From: Gottfriedia acidiceleris
GTDB lineage: Bacteria; Bacillota; Bacilli; Bacillales; Bacillaceae_G
Length of the DNA: 64,000 bases
Direction: 5' to 3'
NCBI RefSeq assembly: GCF_002128425.1
Contig: NZ_NESS01000003.1
Location: forward strand, 1-64,000
Shown: one piece after another, positions 34,801-43,227 of the stretch
Position numbering within the stretch: position 1 is the stretch's first letter
Layout of the letters: the number at the start of each line of letters is the position of its first letter
The notes under the pieces: generated by a model
Database searches by the model: none
What the model was told of the DNA's origin: nothing
Seen by the model: only the letters and a program-made list of their open reading frames with translations
Translations under genes and position numbers: made by a program

Positions 34801-35470
34801 TAATTTGTGGTGGTACAAAACCAACAAAGCCGATATTAATTTGTTGCTTCTTCCCTTGCTCATCAATTACTGTTTTCTTAATAATTTTATAAGGATTAAA
34901 TTTGTTTTTATCATTATTAGGATTATTATCATGATCATCTGCGTAAACGTTTGCATTAATGTACGGAAAATTAGCATCATTATATGCTTCGTTTAAAAAG
35001 TCTAACCCATAATTAAATTCATGATTACCTAAAGTAGCTATATCATAACCCATTAGGTTCATTGCTTTAAATACAGGATGAACTTCTCCTTTTTTTAATG
35101 GATTGATTTTAGCTTCATAAGTACCTAATGGAGTACCTTGTATTAAATCCCCATTATCCACTAAAACATTATTTTGAACTTCTTTTCGAGCTTGCTTTAC
35201 TAATGTAGCAGTCTTAGCTAATCCAACTTTCTCATATGCTGCATCCTTGTAGTAATCATAGTTTAATAAATTTGTATGGATATCTGTCGTTTCCATAATT
35301 CGAAAATTTACTAAATCCTTTTCATCTTTTTTCTTAGGTGCAAGCACATTTACAGGTTCAGCCGCTTTTGGCGTAGCATACACCGACGTACTTACAGCTG
35401 TCATACTTAGTAAAGATAAAGCTAAAGAAAATGATAACGCTTTCGAATTTATGTGATTCTTTCTCCTCAT
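31883..35470 (-). CDS. Secreted tandem 5'-nucleotidase / 2',3'-cyclic phosphodiesterase (YfkN-like)
   Basis: A 1195-aa exoenzyme with a signal peptide (1-33, ending VYATPKA) and two metallophosphoesterase plus 5'-nucleotidase C-terminal units. Unit one has ETTDIHTNL, DNGDLIQGTPL, LGNHEFNYGLDF and HTHKVFP; unit two has LNDLHGQLD, AGDMIGGSPL, LGNHEFDEGI and HNHVFND. Such proteins release phosphate and nucleosides from nucleotides outside the cell. The architecture resembles Bacillus subtilis YfkN, but no LPxTG-type sorting signal or C-terminal anchor follows, so it is probably released. A divergent LysR gene lies 132 bp upstream; whether it controls this gene is unknown. Confidence 0.93.
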   Translation of the reverse strand: MRRKNHINSKALSFSLALSLLSMTAVSTSVYATPKAAEPVNVLAPKKKDEKDLVNFRIMETTDIHTNLLNYDYYKDAAYEKVGLAKTATLVKQARKEVQNNVLVDNGDLIQGTPLGTYEAKINPLKKGEVHPVFKAMNLMGYDIATLGNHEFNYGLDFLNEAYNDANFPYINANVYADDHDNNPNNDKNKFNPYKIIKKTVIDEQGKKQQINIGFVGFVPPQINEWDKANLDGKVITKNIVETAKKFIPEMRKDGADVIVAMTHSGFNANKENTEDVIYSLSEVPGIDAITFSHTHKVFPAKSEATLDALFLGADKKPLPGVDNAKGTINGVPAVQAGYGGGSLGLIDLTLKKEKGKWSVVNSQSSTREVWVDVKDPSTGKTKTESTVAPDAEIVKAVTPNHDATVKYVNTPIGSTTDDIHSYFSLIKDDPSIQVVTNAQKWYVEKYVSENKPEYKNLPILSVGAPFKAGRNGVAEYTEIIKGDLTIRSAGDLYLYDNTLKAIKVKGSTVKEWIEMSAGKFNQIDPNKSEEQALLNPSFPVYNFDVIDGVNYQIDVTKPAKYDINGNLVNGSSSRVMNLTYNGQPLDLNQDFIVVTNNYRAGGGGNFPGVKGSELVVDSADENRQILMDYISELKTITPTADNNWSIAPINGNVNVTFTTSPRAEEFIKENNKITFTNRTDSAGFSIFKYDLGSAPKENVKVQLLGLNDLHGQLDTDTKVTLNGQEVFAGSMEYTAAAMKQREATNPNTLLVHAGDMIGGSPLISALFQDEPTVEVMEAMGFDVGTLGNHEFDEGISELKRMINGGEHPKGTKGYDGMNFPIIAANAYDTATGQLITQPYTIKEVGGKKIGFIGVVTQETPTMIVRKGNETLEIRDEVEAINHYTDILKKQGIEAIVVLAHNPTLQTGKADLYDASDIAEKVDDEVDVIFAAHNHVFNDKVVDNKLIVQAYSYGSAFSDVDLELDAVTGEIVNKEAEIVTVYQKDYTPDPTISAIMKKYEDLIAPIKAEIVGDSMQTLPKGYPSSETIGDFALGNLIADGMKAAMNADFAMMNGGGVRAQLDAGLVTFGDLFAIQPFGNVLNKVMLSGQDIETVLNNQITEKGLDFHIAGFKYTWDSTTKKVVDIFLPNGNKIDPNKEYSVVVNNYMYGNIKYGIGELSTNLEIGPEDLQATVDYVKSLSKPFNYEVEGRIKKVN

Positions 35471-35602
35471 TTATATTCCCCTTATTTGTTTTATTAGGAT
35501 TACATTAAAATACATCCCCGAAAATTATTATAAAATTAAAATAGGTTAAAATATATTTAATTATACTTAAACAAAGTTAATGATTTCTTAAGGAGAAAAA
35601 TT

Positions 35603-36505
35603 ATGAATTTAGATCACATAGCATATATTGTTGATGTTTCGAAAACTAAATCACTATCAATGTCAGCGAAAAACTTACATATTTCTGTTTCAGCAATCTC
35701 TCAGGCTATAAATAATTTAGAAGAAGAATTCGGATTTAAAATTTTTACTAGGTTGCGGCAAGGAACTATTCCTACACCTGAAGGCGAGAAATTAATTGAA
35801 AAGTCTCTTAATGTATTGGCCCATGCTGAAAAATTAAAGCAGTTAGCAATCAAAAAAAATGAAATACAAAAAGAAATTACAATTGCTTCAGTACCAGGCC
35901 TCATGCATTATATCGTCAATCTCATTAAATTCATTAAATCTGAAAGTCCAAACATAAAGATTAAAGTTCACGGAAAAAATTCACTAGATATTTTGAATGA
36001 TGTAAAAGAAAAAAATTTACGCTTCGGTTTAATATGGATTTATGATGAGTTGTTAAAAACGAATAAAGAAATAGTCTTCGATATATTTCAGGAGGTGAAA
36101 ATTAGTGTATGCGTGAGTAAAAACCACCCACTTGCTGAATGTAAACAGTTAACAATACAGGATTTAACAAACGAAACGATCGTTGTTCATGATGAGCAAT
36201 ATTTGAAATGGTATTATGAAGAATTTTTAAAAAACAAGACTGAATTGTTATTTACAACAAATAATATCGATAGCCTTAGAAGCGCAGTTAAAGAAAATAT
36301 TGCAATAACGATTGGTACAGATTTAGTCCTTCAAAATGAACCACTAATTCAATCTGGGGAAGTTATTTCAATCGAACTAATTAATCCGTATCATCGTCCC
36401 TTTTATGTTGGATGTGTTCGAAATAAGTATCCTATTCTTTCAGTAACAGATAAAATGTATATAGATGAGCTAAAAAATGAATTTAACCGTAGGAGCAATA
36501 GTTAG
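35603..36505 (+). CDS. LysR-family transcriptional regulator
   Basis: A 300-aa LysR-type regulator: N-terminal winged helix-turn-helix (LSMSAKNLHISVSAISQAINNLEEEFGFKIF, split over about 17-50) and a periplasmic-binding-like effector domain (about 90-295). An AAGGAG site precedes the ATG. It is divergent from the large nucleotidase gene and convergent with the Fe-S flavoenzyme gene, so either may be its target; LysR genes usually control the divergent neighbour. Its family subgroup cannot be told. Confidence 0.9.
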   Translation: MNLDHIAYIVDVSKTKSLSMSAKNLHISVSAISQAINNLEEEFGFKIFTRLRQGTIPTPEGEKLIEKSLNVLAHAEKLKQLAIKKNEIQKEITIASVPGLMHYIVNLIKFIKSESPNIKIKVHGKNSLDILNDVKEKNLRFGLIWIYDELLKTNKEIVFDIFQEVKISVCVSKNHPLAECKQLTIQDLTNETIVVHDEQYLKWYYEEFLKNKTELLFTTNNIDSLRSAVKENIAITIGTDLVLQNEPLIQSGEVISIELINPYHRPFYVGCVRNKYPILSVTDKMYIDELKNEFNRRSNS

Positions 36506-36578
36506 TAAGCAAAATAAGTAATGAATATTGCCATATAGTAGTTCTTGACTAATTGACAACCTCATTTTTCCACAGTCT

Positions 36579-36614
36579 AAAAAGAACCTAATCTATTTGA
36601 ATAGGTTCTTTTTT
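36579..36614. terminator. Bidirectional terminator
   Basis: AAAAAGAACCTA pairs with TAGGTTCTTTTTT. It ends both the LysR gene (plus) and the flavoenzyme operon (minus). Confidence 0.85.
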
Positions 36615-36626
36615 AATTTGTGATGA

Positions 36627-38621
36627 CTATACATGAACTTGTACTTCAGAAGAAACAATGCCAATTTCAAGAGCCGCTGTTAGTCCTTCATAAGTAGCTT
36701 CTTCAATTGTACGAGGTGCTAAACAATCCCCAATTTGTCGAACGATTGGTGCCATACCTTTCACTTTTTCATAAAGCTCAAAATTAGGTACTCGTCCCAT
36801 TGCAAGTACAATCGTATCCCAGTCGCTAATCATTTCAGTCTCATGAGTAAAAAGATTTCTCAATTTGACCTGATTATGATGAATACCTCCAAAATCAAAA
36901 TGCGGGCGAACGTCTAACTTTAATTGATAGAATCTTTTTAAATATTCATTTACTAGATACGAATGCAATTCTTTTCCAATATGAACCTTAGCGGAAAACA
37001 AGGTAACATCGTGCTGCTTCTCTTTCAAGTATATAGCTGCCTCTATTCCAGGCCAATCACCAATTAAATCAAATACTAAGACACGCTTTCCAATTTGGAT
37101 AGAGTTGCCGCCAAAAAGGTCATCAACTGTTATGATTCTCGGGTCATCGATGCCCTCTACATGTGGAAAATATGGTCTAGATCCTACTGCACATATAATT
37201 ACATCGGGTTTTATCTCTGCTATTTTCTCAAGGGTAATTTTCTTTCCAAGTTGGACGTTTATCTTACTTTTAGATAGCTTTCTTATATAATTGTCTAACA
37301 TCGTTTCAGCTACTTCATGTCGCATTGGAGCCTTTCTCATTTTTCTTAGCAATCCGCCAACCTCATTACTTTGTTCAACTAATATTACTTCATGTCCCTC
37401 ACCATCGGCAGTTAATGCAGCATGTAATCCAGCAGGGCCTGCACCAATGACAAGCACTTTTTGTTTTACTTTTACACTTTGGACAAGCGGTAATAATTCT
37501 TTTTCTTTACCAGCCATCGGATTTTGAACGCATCCAATTGGAAGTCCTCTTGAATAGTGACCAATACAAGCTTGAATACATCCTAAACATGCATCAATTG
37601 AATGTAGATCCCCTCTCATTGCTTTATTCGGTAATTCAGGATCAACGATTAGAGCTCGGGTCATACCAACAACATCCGCTTTTCCTGAACCAACGATTCG
37701 ATCTGCTTCCATTGGGTCTATGATTCGCGAACCAACAAAAACTGGAACTGCACCCGCCATCCTAATTTTAAATGAATGTGGTGCATTATAAGCATGTTTA
37801 ATTGGAGAAGGTGGTACAATATGAGTCGAACCTGCATATGTACTAGAGTCACCAGATGTTACATTTATAAAATCTACCCTAACATTTTCAACTAAATGCT
37901 CGACGATTTTTACCGCGTCTGTTACCTTCGTGCCATCCATTGTCATTTCATCTGCACTCATTCGAATTCCTACGGTAAAATCTTCACCTACTTTTTCCCA
38001 GATACGTTGTACTATTTCTACTATAAAACGCATTCGGTTCTCAAAGGTACCACCGTATTCATCTGTTCGATAGTTCGTATGGCTAGACCAAAATTGAGCT
38101 GGTAAATAACCATGGGAGCAACAAACTTCTACTCCGTCGAGACCAGCTTTTTTAGCTAAAAGGGCTGAATGAGCATACCCATTTATGACATCTTTAATTT
38201 CATCAATGTTCATCGGTTTAGGCATTATACCAAATCGAAAACTTGGCTCTGAAGACGGTGCCCAAGCGGCATTACGGTAATCACTTGATACGACTTCTCT
38301 ACCTCCATGAAATAGTTGACTAAAAACTTTCGTGCCATATTGATGAAGTTGTTTTGCAATTTCTGCATATGCAGGGACCACTTTTTCATCAAATCCTGCA
38401 ATTGTATGTGAAGTTAGCATACCAGATGAGTGAACTGCAGCTGCTTCAAGAATAATAAGTCCAGCCCCACCCTTCGCACGTGCAATATGATAGGCAGTCA
38501 TTTCAGGAGTAGGAATGCCATTTTCTACATAATTCGTTTGATGTGCTGTCGATAAAATTCTATTTTTAAGTTCAGTATTTCCAATCGTCACTTTTGAGAA
38601 TAGGTGTTTAAATTCAGTCAT
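36627..38621 (-). CDS. Old-yellow-enzyme/Fe-S/FAD oxidoreductase (amine demethylase-like)
   Basis: A 664-aa multidomain flavoenzyme. An FMN TIM barrel (1-330; VEVCCSHGYLPAQFWS, NRMRFIVEIVQRIW, GMTRALIVDPELPNKA) is followed by a 4Fe-4S motif CLGCIQACIGHYSRGLPIGC (about 343-362) and an FAD/NAD module (GAGPAGLHAALTADGEGHEV, about 394-413). The same layout is found in 2,4-dienoyl-CoA reductase, trimethylamine dehydrogenase, and the N-methylproline and dimethylglycine demethylases. Beside a Rieske quaternary-amine-type oxygenase, an oxidative N-demethylase is the better guess. It is last in the DUF3311-symporter operon, 49 bp after the symporter. Confidence 0.85.
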   Translation of the reverse strand: MTEFKHLFSKVTIGNTELKNRILSTAHQTNYVENGIPTPEMTAYHIARAKGGAGLIILEAAAVHSSGMLTSHTIAGFDEKVVPAYAEIAKQLHQYGTKVFSQLFHGGREVVSSDYRNAAWAPSSEPSFRFGIMPKPMNIDEIKDVINGYAHSALLAKKAGLDGVEVCCSHGYLPAQFWSSHTNYRTDEYGGTFENRMRFIVEIVQRIWEKVGEDFTVGIRMSADEMTMDGTKVTDAVKIVEHLVENVRVDFINVTSGDSSTYAGSTHIVPPSPIKHAYNAPHSFKIRMAGAVPVFVGSRIIDPMEADRIVGSGKADVVGMTRALIVDPELPNKAMRGDLHSIDACLGCIQACIGHYSRGLPIGCVQNPMAGKEKELLPLVQSVKVKQKVLVIGAGPAGLHAALTADGEGHEVILVEQSNEVGGLLRKMRKAPMRHEVAETMLDNYIRKLSKSKINVQLGKKITLEKIAEIKPDVIICAVGSRPYFPHVEGIDDPRIITVDDLFGGNSIQIGKRVLVFDLIGDWPGIEAAIYLKEKQHDVTLFSAKVHIGKELHSYLVNEYLKRFYQLKLDVRPHFDFGGIHHNQVKLRNLFTHETEMISDWDTIVLAMGRVPNFELYEKVKGMAPIVRQIGDCLAPRTIEEATYEGLTAALEIGIVSSEVQVHV

Positions 38622-38670
38622 AATTTAAGCACTTCCTTTCTCCAAAAATAAATAATTCGTTTTTACACCT

Positions 38671-40161
38671 TTATACATTCTCTCGAAAATTTGTAAGCAT
38701 CCGATCGTTCTTTTCTACTATAAATTTAGGTTTTCTTGTAACTCTACTTACTACTAGCGTTACAGCAAAATTAATAACCATTACAACTAAACCAACGTCA
38801 ATATCTTGTACGACATGAGGAAATGATGGAAACAGAGTTGCTAACGTTGTACCAGTTGTTGTGGAATAAGTAACAGCTGCAACACCAATGATGATTCCAG
38901 CAGCCGCTCCTTGAACTGTTACTGGATTCTTTTTCCAAAGACTAAAATACAATGCTGGGAACAATTGCGCCATAAAGCTGTATGCCATAATATACAGTGT
39001 CATAATTGTTTCGCCACCATTTAAGGTGAAATAAAGTGTCACTAATGCAATTATTGGAACTAGAACCCGAGTTAATTTTATAAGTTGATCATCAGTTGTA
39101 TTTGGCTTCATAACCTTGTAAACATTCTTAGTTAAGATTGTAGTTGCAGATGTTAAAACCAATGAACTTGGTATAAGTGCAGCTAAAGCACCCGAGGCAC
39201 CAATTACTCCTACAAACCAAGGATCAAATGAAATCTTTGCTAGTTTAAATAAAGCTAGATCCACATCTCCACCTTTTAAAGTTGGAGCTTTTAAAATAGC
39301 AGCAAATCCAACAAATAAAGAAAAGACAATAATCATTTGATAGATTGGCATAAATGCAGCATTAACGCGAAGAGCTTTTGCACTCTTTGAAGAGAAAACC
39401 CCCATAAGCATATGAGGAAACATATAGAAGGATAGTGCTAACATGATACTAGTTGTAATAAACCAAGAAACACTTAAACCTTTATCTGGAAATATCAACA
39501 AATCAGGTTTAGCAGTTTGGATTGCCTCAAACATCGGCTGAAAACCACCGTAATAATGTACAGGAAAATAAATTCCTAAGAAGATCACAACAAATAAAAT
39601 TAGAAAGTCTTTAATAACAGCCGTCCAAGCTGAACCATGAATGCCCGAAACTGTTACATAAATTGTTATCGTAAGTACAGCAATCGTAATTGCAATACTC
39701 TGAGGGATTTTTCCATAAGAAGCTTCAGAAACAATAATCCCTAACCCTTTTAACTGCATCGTTAAATATGGAATGATTGAAATGATGCTAATTACTGAAA
39801 CAAGAACCCCTAGTGCTGAACTATTATACTTTTTCGTATAAAAATCAGACTGTGATACAACATTATTTTCTTTTGCATACTTCCAAACAGGAGGTAACAG
39901 CCAATAAGCGATAATAAAGTAAAAGGCATTAAAAGCATATACTGCAGGCATTCCAAAAGAATAGGCACTTCCCGATGCCCCCATAAAAGTAAATGTCGTA
40001 AACATTTCTCCTGCAAGCAATAAAAAAACGAAAAGAGAACCAAAACCTCGTCCACCAATTGACCACTGTTCAAAAGTCATCTCTTTACCTTTACGTGCTT
40101 GTAAGCCTAACCAAATTGATAAAGCTAAAAAACCAAGAATGACAATTAAAGCTGAATTCAC
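38671..40161 (-). CDS. Sodium:solute symporter (SSS family)
   Basis: A 496-aa membrane protein with about 13 helices and SSS-family features (GGRGFGSLFVFLLLAGEMFTTFTFMGASG near the N terminus, FYTKKYNSSALGVLVS, and ALIPSSLVLTSATTILTKNVYK in the middle). Members import amino acids, monocarboxylates, pantothenate or choline-like solutes with Na+. The start is GTG, overlapping the stop codon of the DUF3311 gene by one base, which is a usual pairing for this subgroup. The genome context suggests that it imports the substrate of the Rieske/flavoenzyme pathway. Confidence 0.9.
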   Translation of the reverse strand: MNSALIVILGFLALSIWLGLQARKGKEMTFEQWSIGGRGFGSLFVFLLLAGEMFTTFTFMGASGSAYSFGMPAVYAFNAFYFIIAYWLLPPVWKYAKENNVVSQSDFYTKKYNSSALGVLVSVISIISIIPYLTMQLKGLGIIVSEASYGKIPQSIAITIAVLTITIYVTVSGIHGSAWTAVIKDFLILFVVIFLGIYFPVHYYGGFQPMFEAIQTAKPDLLIFPDKGLSVSWFITTSIMLALSFYMFPHMLMGVFSSKSAKALRVNAAFMPIYQMIIVFSLFVGFAAILKAPTLKGGDVDLALFKLAKISFDPWFVGVIGASGALAALIPSSLVLTSATTILTKNVYKVMKPNTTDDQLIKLTRVLVPIIALVTLYFTLNGGETIMTLYIMAYSFMAQLFPALYFSLWKKNPVTVQGAAAGIIIGVAAVTYSTTTGTTLATLFPSFPHVVQDIDVGLVVMVINFAVTLVVSRVTRKPKFIVEKNDRMLTNFRENV

Positions 40162-40352
40162 TATTGATCGCCCCCTTTATTAGCGGGATCAAGTTTATTC
40201 ACAATTAATAAAAATATAGCTGTAAGAAAAACCCATAATATCGTCCAAAATAGTACAAATGGCATTCCAAGAACAAATGGCTCAACCTTATTAATAACTG
40301 AGAGTGAACCAATAGCTGGTATCGCACTTAATACATACAGTAATTTTTTCAT
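40161..40352 (-). CDS. DUF3311 small membrane protein
   Basis: A 63-aa protein with two transmembrane helices (about 4-22 and 28-52) and the FxLGMPFVLFWTILWVFLTA segment of DUF3311 proteins. These small proteins are regularly encoded directly before SSS symporters and are thought to be partner subunits. A GGGGAGGG site precedes the ATG. Confidence 0.85.
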   Translation of the reverse strand: MKKLLYVLSAIPAIGSLSVINKVEPFVLGMPFVLFWTILWVFLTAIFLLIVNKLDPANKGGDQ

Positions 40353-40396
40353 TTGATACCCTCCCCTTTTTTGTACGACTAGATTAATAAAACAAA

Positions 40397-40410
40397 TTAA
40401 AACGTTTTCA
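40397..40410 (-). promoter_or_regulatory. Possible CcpA cre site
   Basis: TGAAAACGTTTTAA on the minus strand is one mismatch from the loose cre pattern TGnAAnCGnnnnCA. It lies 45 bp before the DUF3311-symporter start, where catabolite repression would make sense. Short motif, so weak evidence. Confidence 0.35.
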
Positions 40411-40431
40411 AAAAAAAAAATTAAAAAGAAA

Positions 40432-40481
40432 AGCTAAGTATATTTCATCTTTTTTTTCATTATGAATTCGAATACTTAGCT
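40432..40481 (-). terminator. Terminator of the Rieske oxygenase gene
   Basis: AGCTAAGTAT (40432-40441) pairs with ATACTTAGCT (40472-40481); the plus-strand A runs at 40411-40431 give a U-rich tail on the minus strand. Read-through to the symporter operon remains possible. Confidence 0.7.
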
Positions 40482-40523
40482 CTTTAAATCACATGCCTCG
40501 TTTTACCATTCTCAACTAACTGA

Positions 40524-41555
40524 TTATAAGTCGATCGCTTCTTTAATCATTTCATGGAAGTGTTGCATTGCGTTCTCAGTTGGAGAAAAAATTCCATTTT
40601 CAAATGCTTGAGAATGTAAACCAGATTGCAATAATTCCACTAAATCAAAATCCTCTTCTCGCACTTGATCAACAAATTTAATCATTTCCTCTTCTTCTTT
40701 CGAAATTTCTTCATTCATAAAGAAATAACGATATACTGCCAGCGTTTGGTTGGCATCAATTGGAATCAGTTGTGTTGTCGTCATATTTCCACTTCCAGGA
40801 AATACACTTAACATCATATTTGGCCAGATCCAGTAAAAACGTGTTAAGCTATCATCTTGGTCCTTAACATTTGAACACTGGTAAGAGAATTTATCACAAG
40901 GAACAATGCTGTAATTCGATAGATCAAATGTTTTAGAGAATGATGGATGTGCGACCGGACAATGATCGCACTCTAGGAAATTATCAACTACAGCTTTCCA
41001 ATTTGCTTTAATCAGACGGCGGTTTTCTTTTACTAATTGTAATGAATTCATAAAAGGGTAACGATTTAGTTCATTTATTAACTCTCCGTATTCAACAGAA
41101 AACGCTGGGGCTTTTCTACTTAAGTTTACAAAAATCATAGAGTTCTGTACTTCTAGTTGAATTGACTTCAAACAGTTATATTCTCCTAAATCAATATTTT
41201 TAAAGTTTGGAGCTCGATTGACATGTCCATCCAACTTAAAAGTCCAGCCATGATAAATACATTGTAGGATTTTTTTATTTCCTGATTCACTTTGCTCCAC
41301 CCTTGTACCACGATGTGGGCAAATATTATAAAAAGCGCGTATTTTACCGTCATTAGCATGCGTGACTAAAATCGATTCACCAGCAACCTCAAAAGTGAAA
41401 AAATCACCGACGTTTTTAACTTGACTCATATGACCTATGAAGATCCAATTTTTACTAAAAATCTCTTTTCTTTCTGTATCGAATATCTCTTGGCTGACAT
41501 AAGTTTTATACGGCAATGAAGTTTGTAAAGTTTGTGCTGTTTCCTTTGTAGACAT
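40524..41555 (-). CDS. Rieske non-heme iron oxygenase (quaternary-amine/N-methyl type)
   Basis: A 343-aa ring-hydroxylating-oxygenase alpha-subunit-like protein. The Rieske 2Fe-2S ligands lie in CPHRG (about 80) and CIYHGW (about 100). The mononuclear iron site is NFLECDHCPVAHPSF (about 195-210), with the ExxDHCxxxH pattern of the GbcA/stachydrine demethylase/carnitine oxygenase branch. Such enzymes hydroxylate an N-methyl or neighbouring carbon so that formaldehyde or trimethylamine is released. A GGAGG site precedes the ATG. It is read from the sigma-54 promoter at 41622-41637. No reductase subunit is encoded in the window. Confidence 0.9.
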   Translation of the reverse strand: MSTKETAQTLQTSLPYKTYVSQEIFDTERKEIFSKNWIFIGHMSQVKNVGDFFTFEVAGESILVTHANDGKIRAFYNICPHRGTRVEQSESGNKKILQCIYHGWTFKLDGHVNRAPNFKNIDLGEYNCLKSIQLEVQNSMIFVNLSRKAPAFSVEYGELINELNRYPFMNSLQLVKENRRLIKANWKAVVDNFLECDHCPVAHPSFSKTFDLSNYSIVPCDKFSYQCSNVKDQDDSLTRFYWIWPNMMLSVFPGSGNMTTTQLIPIDANQTLAVYRYFFMNEEISKEEEEMIKFVDQVREEDFDLVELLQSGLHSQAFENGIFSPTENAMQHFHEMIKEAIDL

Positions 41556-41621
41556 AATAATGATTCCTCCTTTTTTTGGATTTCATTTGAGACGAAAATT
41601 CCATCCTTTATTTATTAACCT

Positions 41622-41637
41622 AGCAAGAATTATGCCA
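41622..41637 (-). promoter_or_regulatory. Sigma-54 promoter of the Rieske oxygenase gene
   Basis: Minus strand TGGCATAATTCTTGCT: -24 GG and -12 GC with the correct spacing, matching the TGGCAYrNNNNTTGCW consensus at every fixed position. The start codon is 67 bp downstream. Confidence 0.93.
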
Positions 41638-41713
41638 ATTTTAGATTCCTCTATACAATAAGGAGATAACACTATTTATCTATTTCCAAACTAAAGTAAT
41701 TAACTTATAATTT

Positions 41714-41738
41714 ACTCAATTCAGTCAATTTTAACTCA
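41714..41738 (-). promoter_or_regulatory. Shared upstream activator site 1
   Basis: Two ACTCA blocks (41714 and 41734) exactly 20 bp apart with AGTCA between them (minus strand TGAGT repeats). It lies 77 bp beyond the -24 box. The same arrangement is found before the two other sigma-54 promoters, so it is the likely binding site of the enhancer-binding protein at 41786-43168. Its closeness to that gene also allows autoregulation. Confidence 0.75.
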
Positions 41739-41785
41739 ACATACTATTTTGCGAGATTAAGAATGTTTTTAGAGGAGGTTACGTT

Positions 41786-43168
41786 TTGCCAAATACAACA
41801 AATGACAAACTAAAAATTGAGTTCAGTAATGAGATACTACAAAAAATATTGGACAATTCTCCTAATGAATTTTATGTACTTGATAAAGATGCCCGTATCG
41901 TGTATATAAACAAGGCTTGTGAAAGACATTATGGGATCAAACTCAAAGACGTAGTAGGAAAATCAAACGATGAATTAATTTCAAAAGAATATTGGAAACC
42001 TCTTATTCTCCCACGTTTATTTAAAGAAAAGAAAACGGTCATTATGAAACAAATAAGTTATGTTGGAAAGGAAATCATCACAACAGCCATTCCTTTACTA
42101 AATGATCAGCAGGAAATTGAGCTGATTATCACAACTTCACAAGATGCAAGCTATAAAGACTTATACATACCAGATGAGCAAGAAATAAATGAAGCGGATC
42201 AAGCTGCAATTTATAAAAATAATATCATTACGAATAACAAGGAAATGAGTAATATCGTTAAGATTTGTGAAAAAGTTGCTAAAGTAGATGCAACAGTATT
42301 AATTCAAGGAGAGTCTGGCACAGGAAAAGGAGTAATTGCAAAATATATACATCAGAAGAGCAACCGAAATAAAGCTCCTTTTTTATCTTTAAACTGTGCA
42401 ACGATTCCGGAAGAGCTACTTGAATCAGAACTTTTCGGATACAAAGATGGTGCGTTTACTGGAGCAACAAAAGGTGGCAAACAAGGACTTTTAGAACTTG
42501 CAGACGGTGGAACCGTATTTTTGGATGAGATTGGAGATATCTCACCTAAGGTTCAAGCAAAGCTTCTAAAAGTCATTCAAGAGTTTGAATTTATGCCTGT
42601 TGGAGGCAAGCAATCAAAAAAAGTTAATATCCGTATCCTTTCTGCAACTAATCGAAATTTATATGAAATGGTACAAAATAAGGAATTTAGAGAAGACTTA
42701 TATTATCGCCTTCATGTAGTGAATTTAAAAATACCACCACTACGAGAAAGAAAAGAAGATATCATTCCATTAACCTACCATTTTCTTTCTGAGTTTAATA
42801 GAAAACACCAAATGAATACCATCATTTGTGAAGAAGCTTTGAATACGTTTTACAACTATTCATGGCCTGGGAATATTCGACAGTTAGAAAATATGCTTGA
42901 AAGCCTTGTCGTAACAAGTGATGGCATTATAAAAGTACAGGACTTGACTGATTTATTAATTGAAAACAAAAAAGAGAGTCCGGTCAATGAAGAAATAAGT
43001 GACTGCTCGCTTCTAGCTTCTCTAGAAGAAGTTGAGAGAAACATAGTGATTAATTCCTATACAAAATATAGGAATACAAGAAAAGTAGCAGATGATTTAG
43101 ACATTAGCCAGTCAAAAGCAGCTAGATTAGTTCGTAAGTACTGTAATGAATTAGACTTCTACAAATAA
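41786..43168 (+). CDS. Sigma-54-dependent enhancer-binding protein with PAS domain
   Basis: A 460-aa activator: PAS sensor (about 12-125), AAA+ domain (about 145-375) with Walker A GESGTGKG, the sigma-54 contact loop ELFGYKDGAFTGA, Walker B TVFLDEIGD and the R-finger region REDLYYRLHVV, and a C-terminal Fis-type helix-turn-helix (NTRKVADDLDISQSKAARLVRKY). It opens promoters held by sigma-54 RNA polymerase. The start is TTG behind GAGGAGG. It is divergent from the Rieske gene and is the only activator of this type in the window. Three sigma-54 promoters with one shared upstream element surround it. The PAS ligand is unknown. Confidence 0.95.
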   Translation: MPNTTNDKLKIEFSNEILQKILDNSPNEFYVLDKDARIVYINKACERHYGIKLKDVVGKSNDELISKEYWKPLILPRLFKEKKTVIMKQISYVGKEIITTAIPLLNDQQEIELIITTSQDASYKDLYIPDEQEINEADQAAIYKNNIITNNKEMSNIVKICEKVAKVDATVLIQGESGTGKGVIAKYIHQKSNRNKAPFLSLNCATIPEELLESELFGYKDGAFTGATKGGKQGLLELADGGTVFLDEIGDISPKVQAKLLKVIQEFEFMPVGGKQSKKVNIRILSATNRNLYEMVQNKEFREDLYYRLHVVNLKIPPLRERKEDIIPLTYHFLSEFNRKHQMNTIICEEALNTFYNYSWPGNIRQLENMLESLVVTSDGIIKVQDLTDLLIENKKESPVNEEISDCSLLASLEEVERNIVINSYTKYRNTRKVADDLDISQSKAARLVRKYCNELDFYK

Positions 43169-43184
43169 ACGTTAAACAAAAAAT

Positions 43185-43213
43185 AAAATACCCGGTAAAT
43201 AGCCGGGTATTTT
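43185..43213. terminator. Bidirectional terminator between activator and ALDH operon
   Basis: AAAATACCCGG (43185-43195) pairs with CCGGGTATTTT (43203-43213); it ends both converging transcription units. Confidence 0.88.
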
Positions 43214-43227
43214 ACTAAATGAGCTGA

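Noticed and set aside
36627-38621. Annotation as 2,4-dienoyl-CoA reductase for fatty-acid oxidation
   Set aside because: The same architecture occurs in amine demethylases, and the Rieske and symporter neighbours fit the latter better; left as a family-level call.
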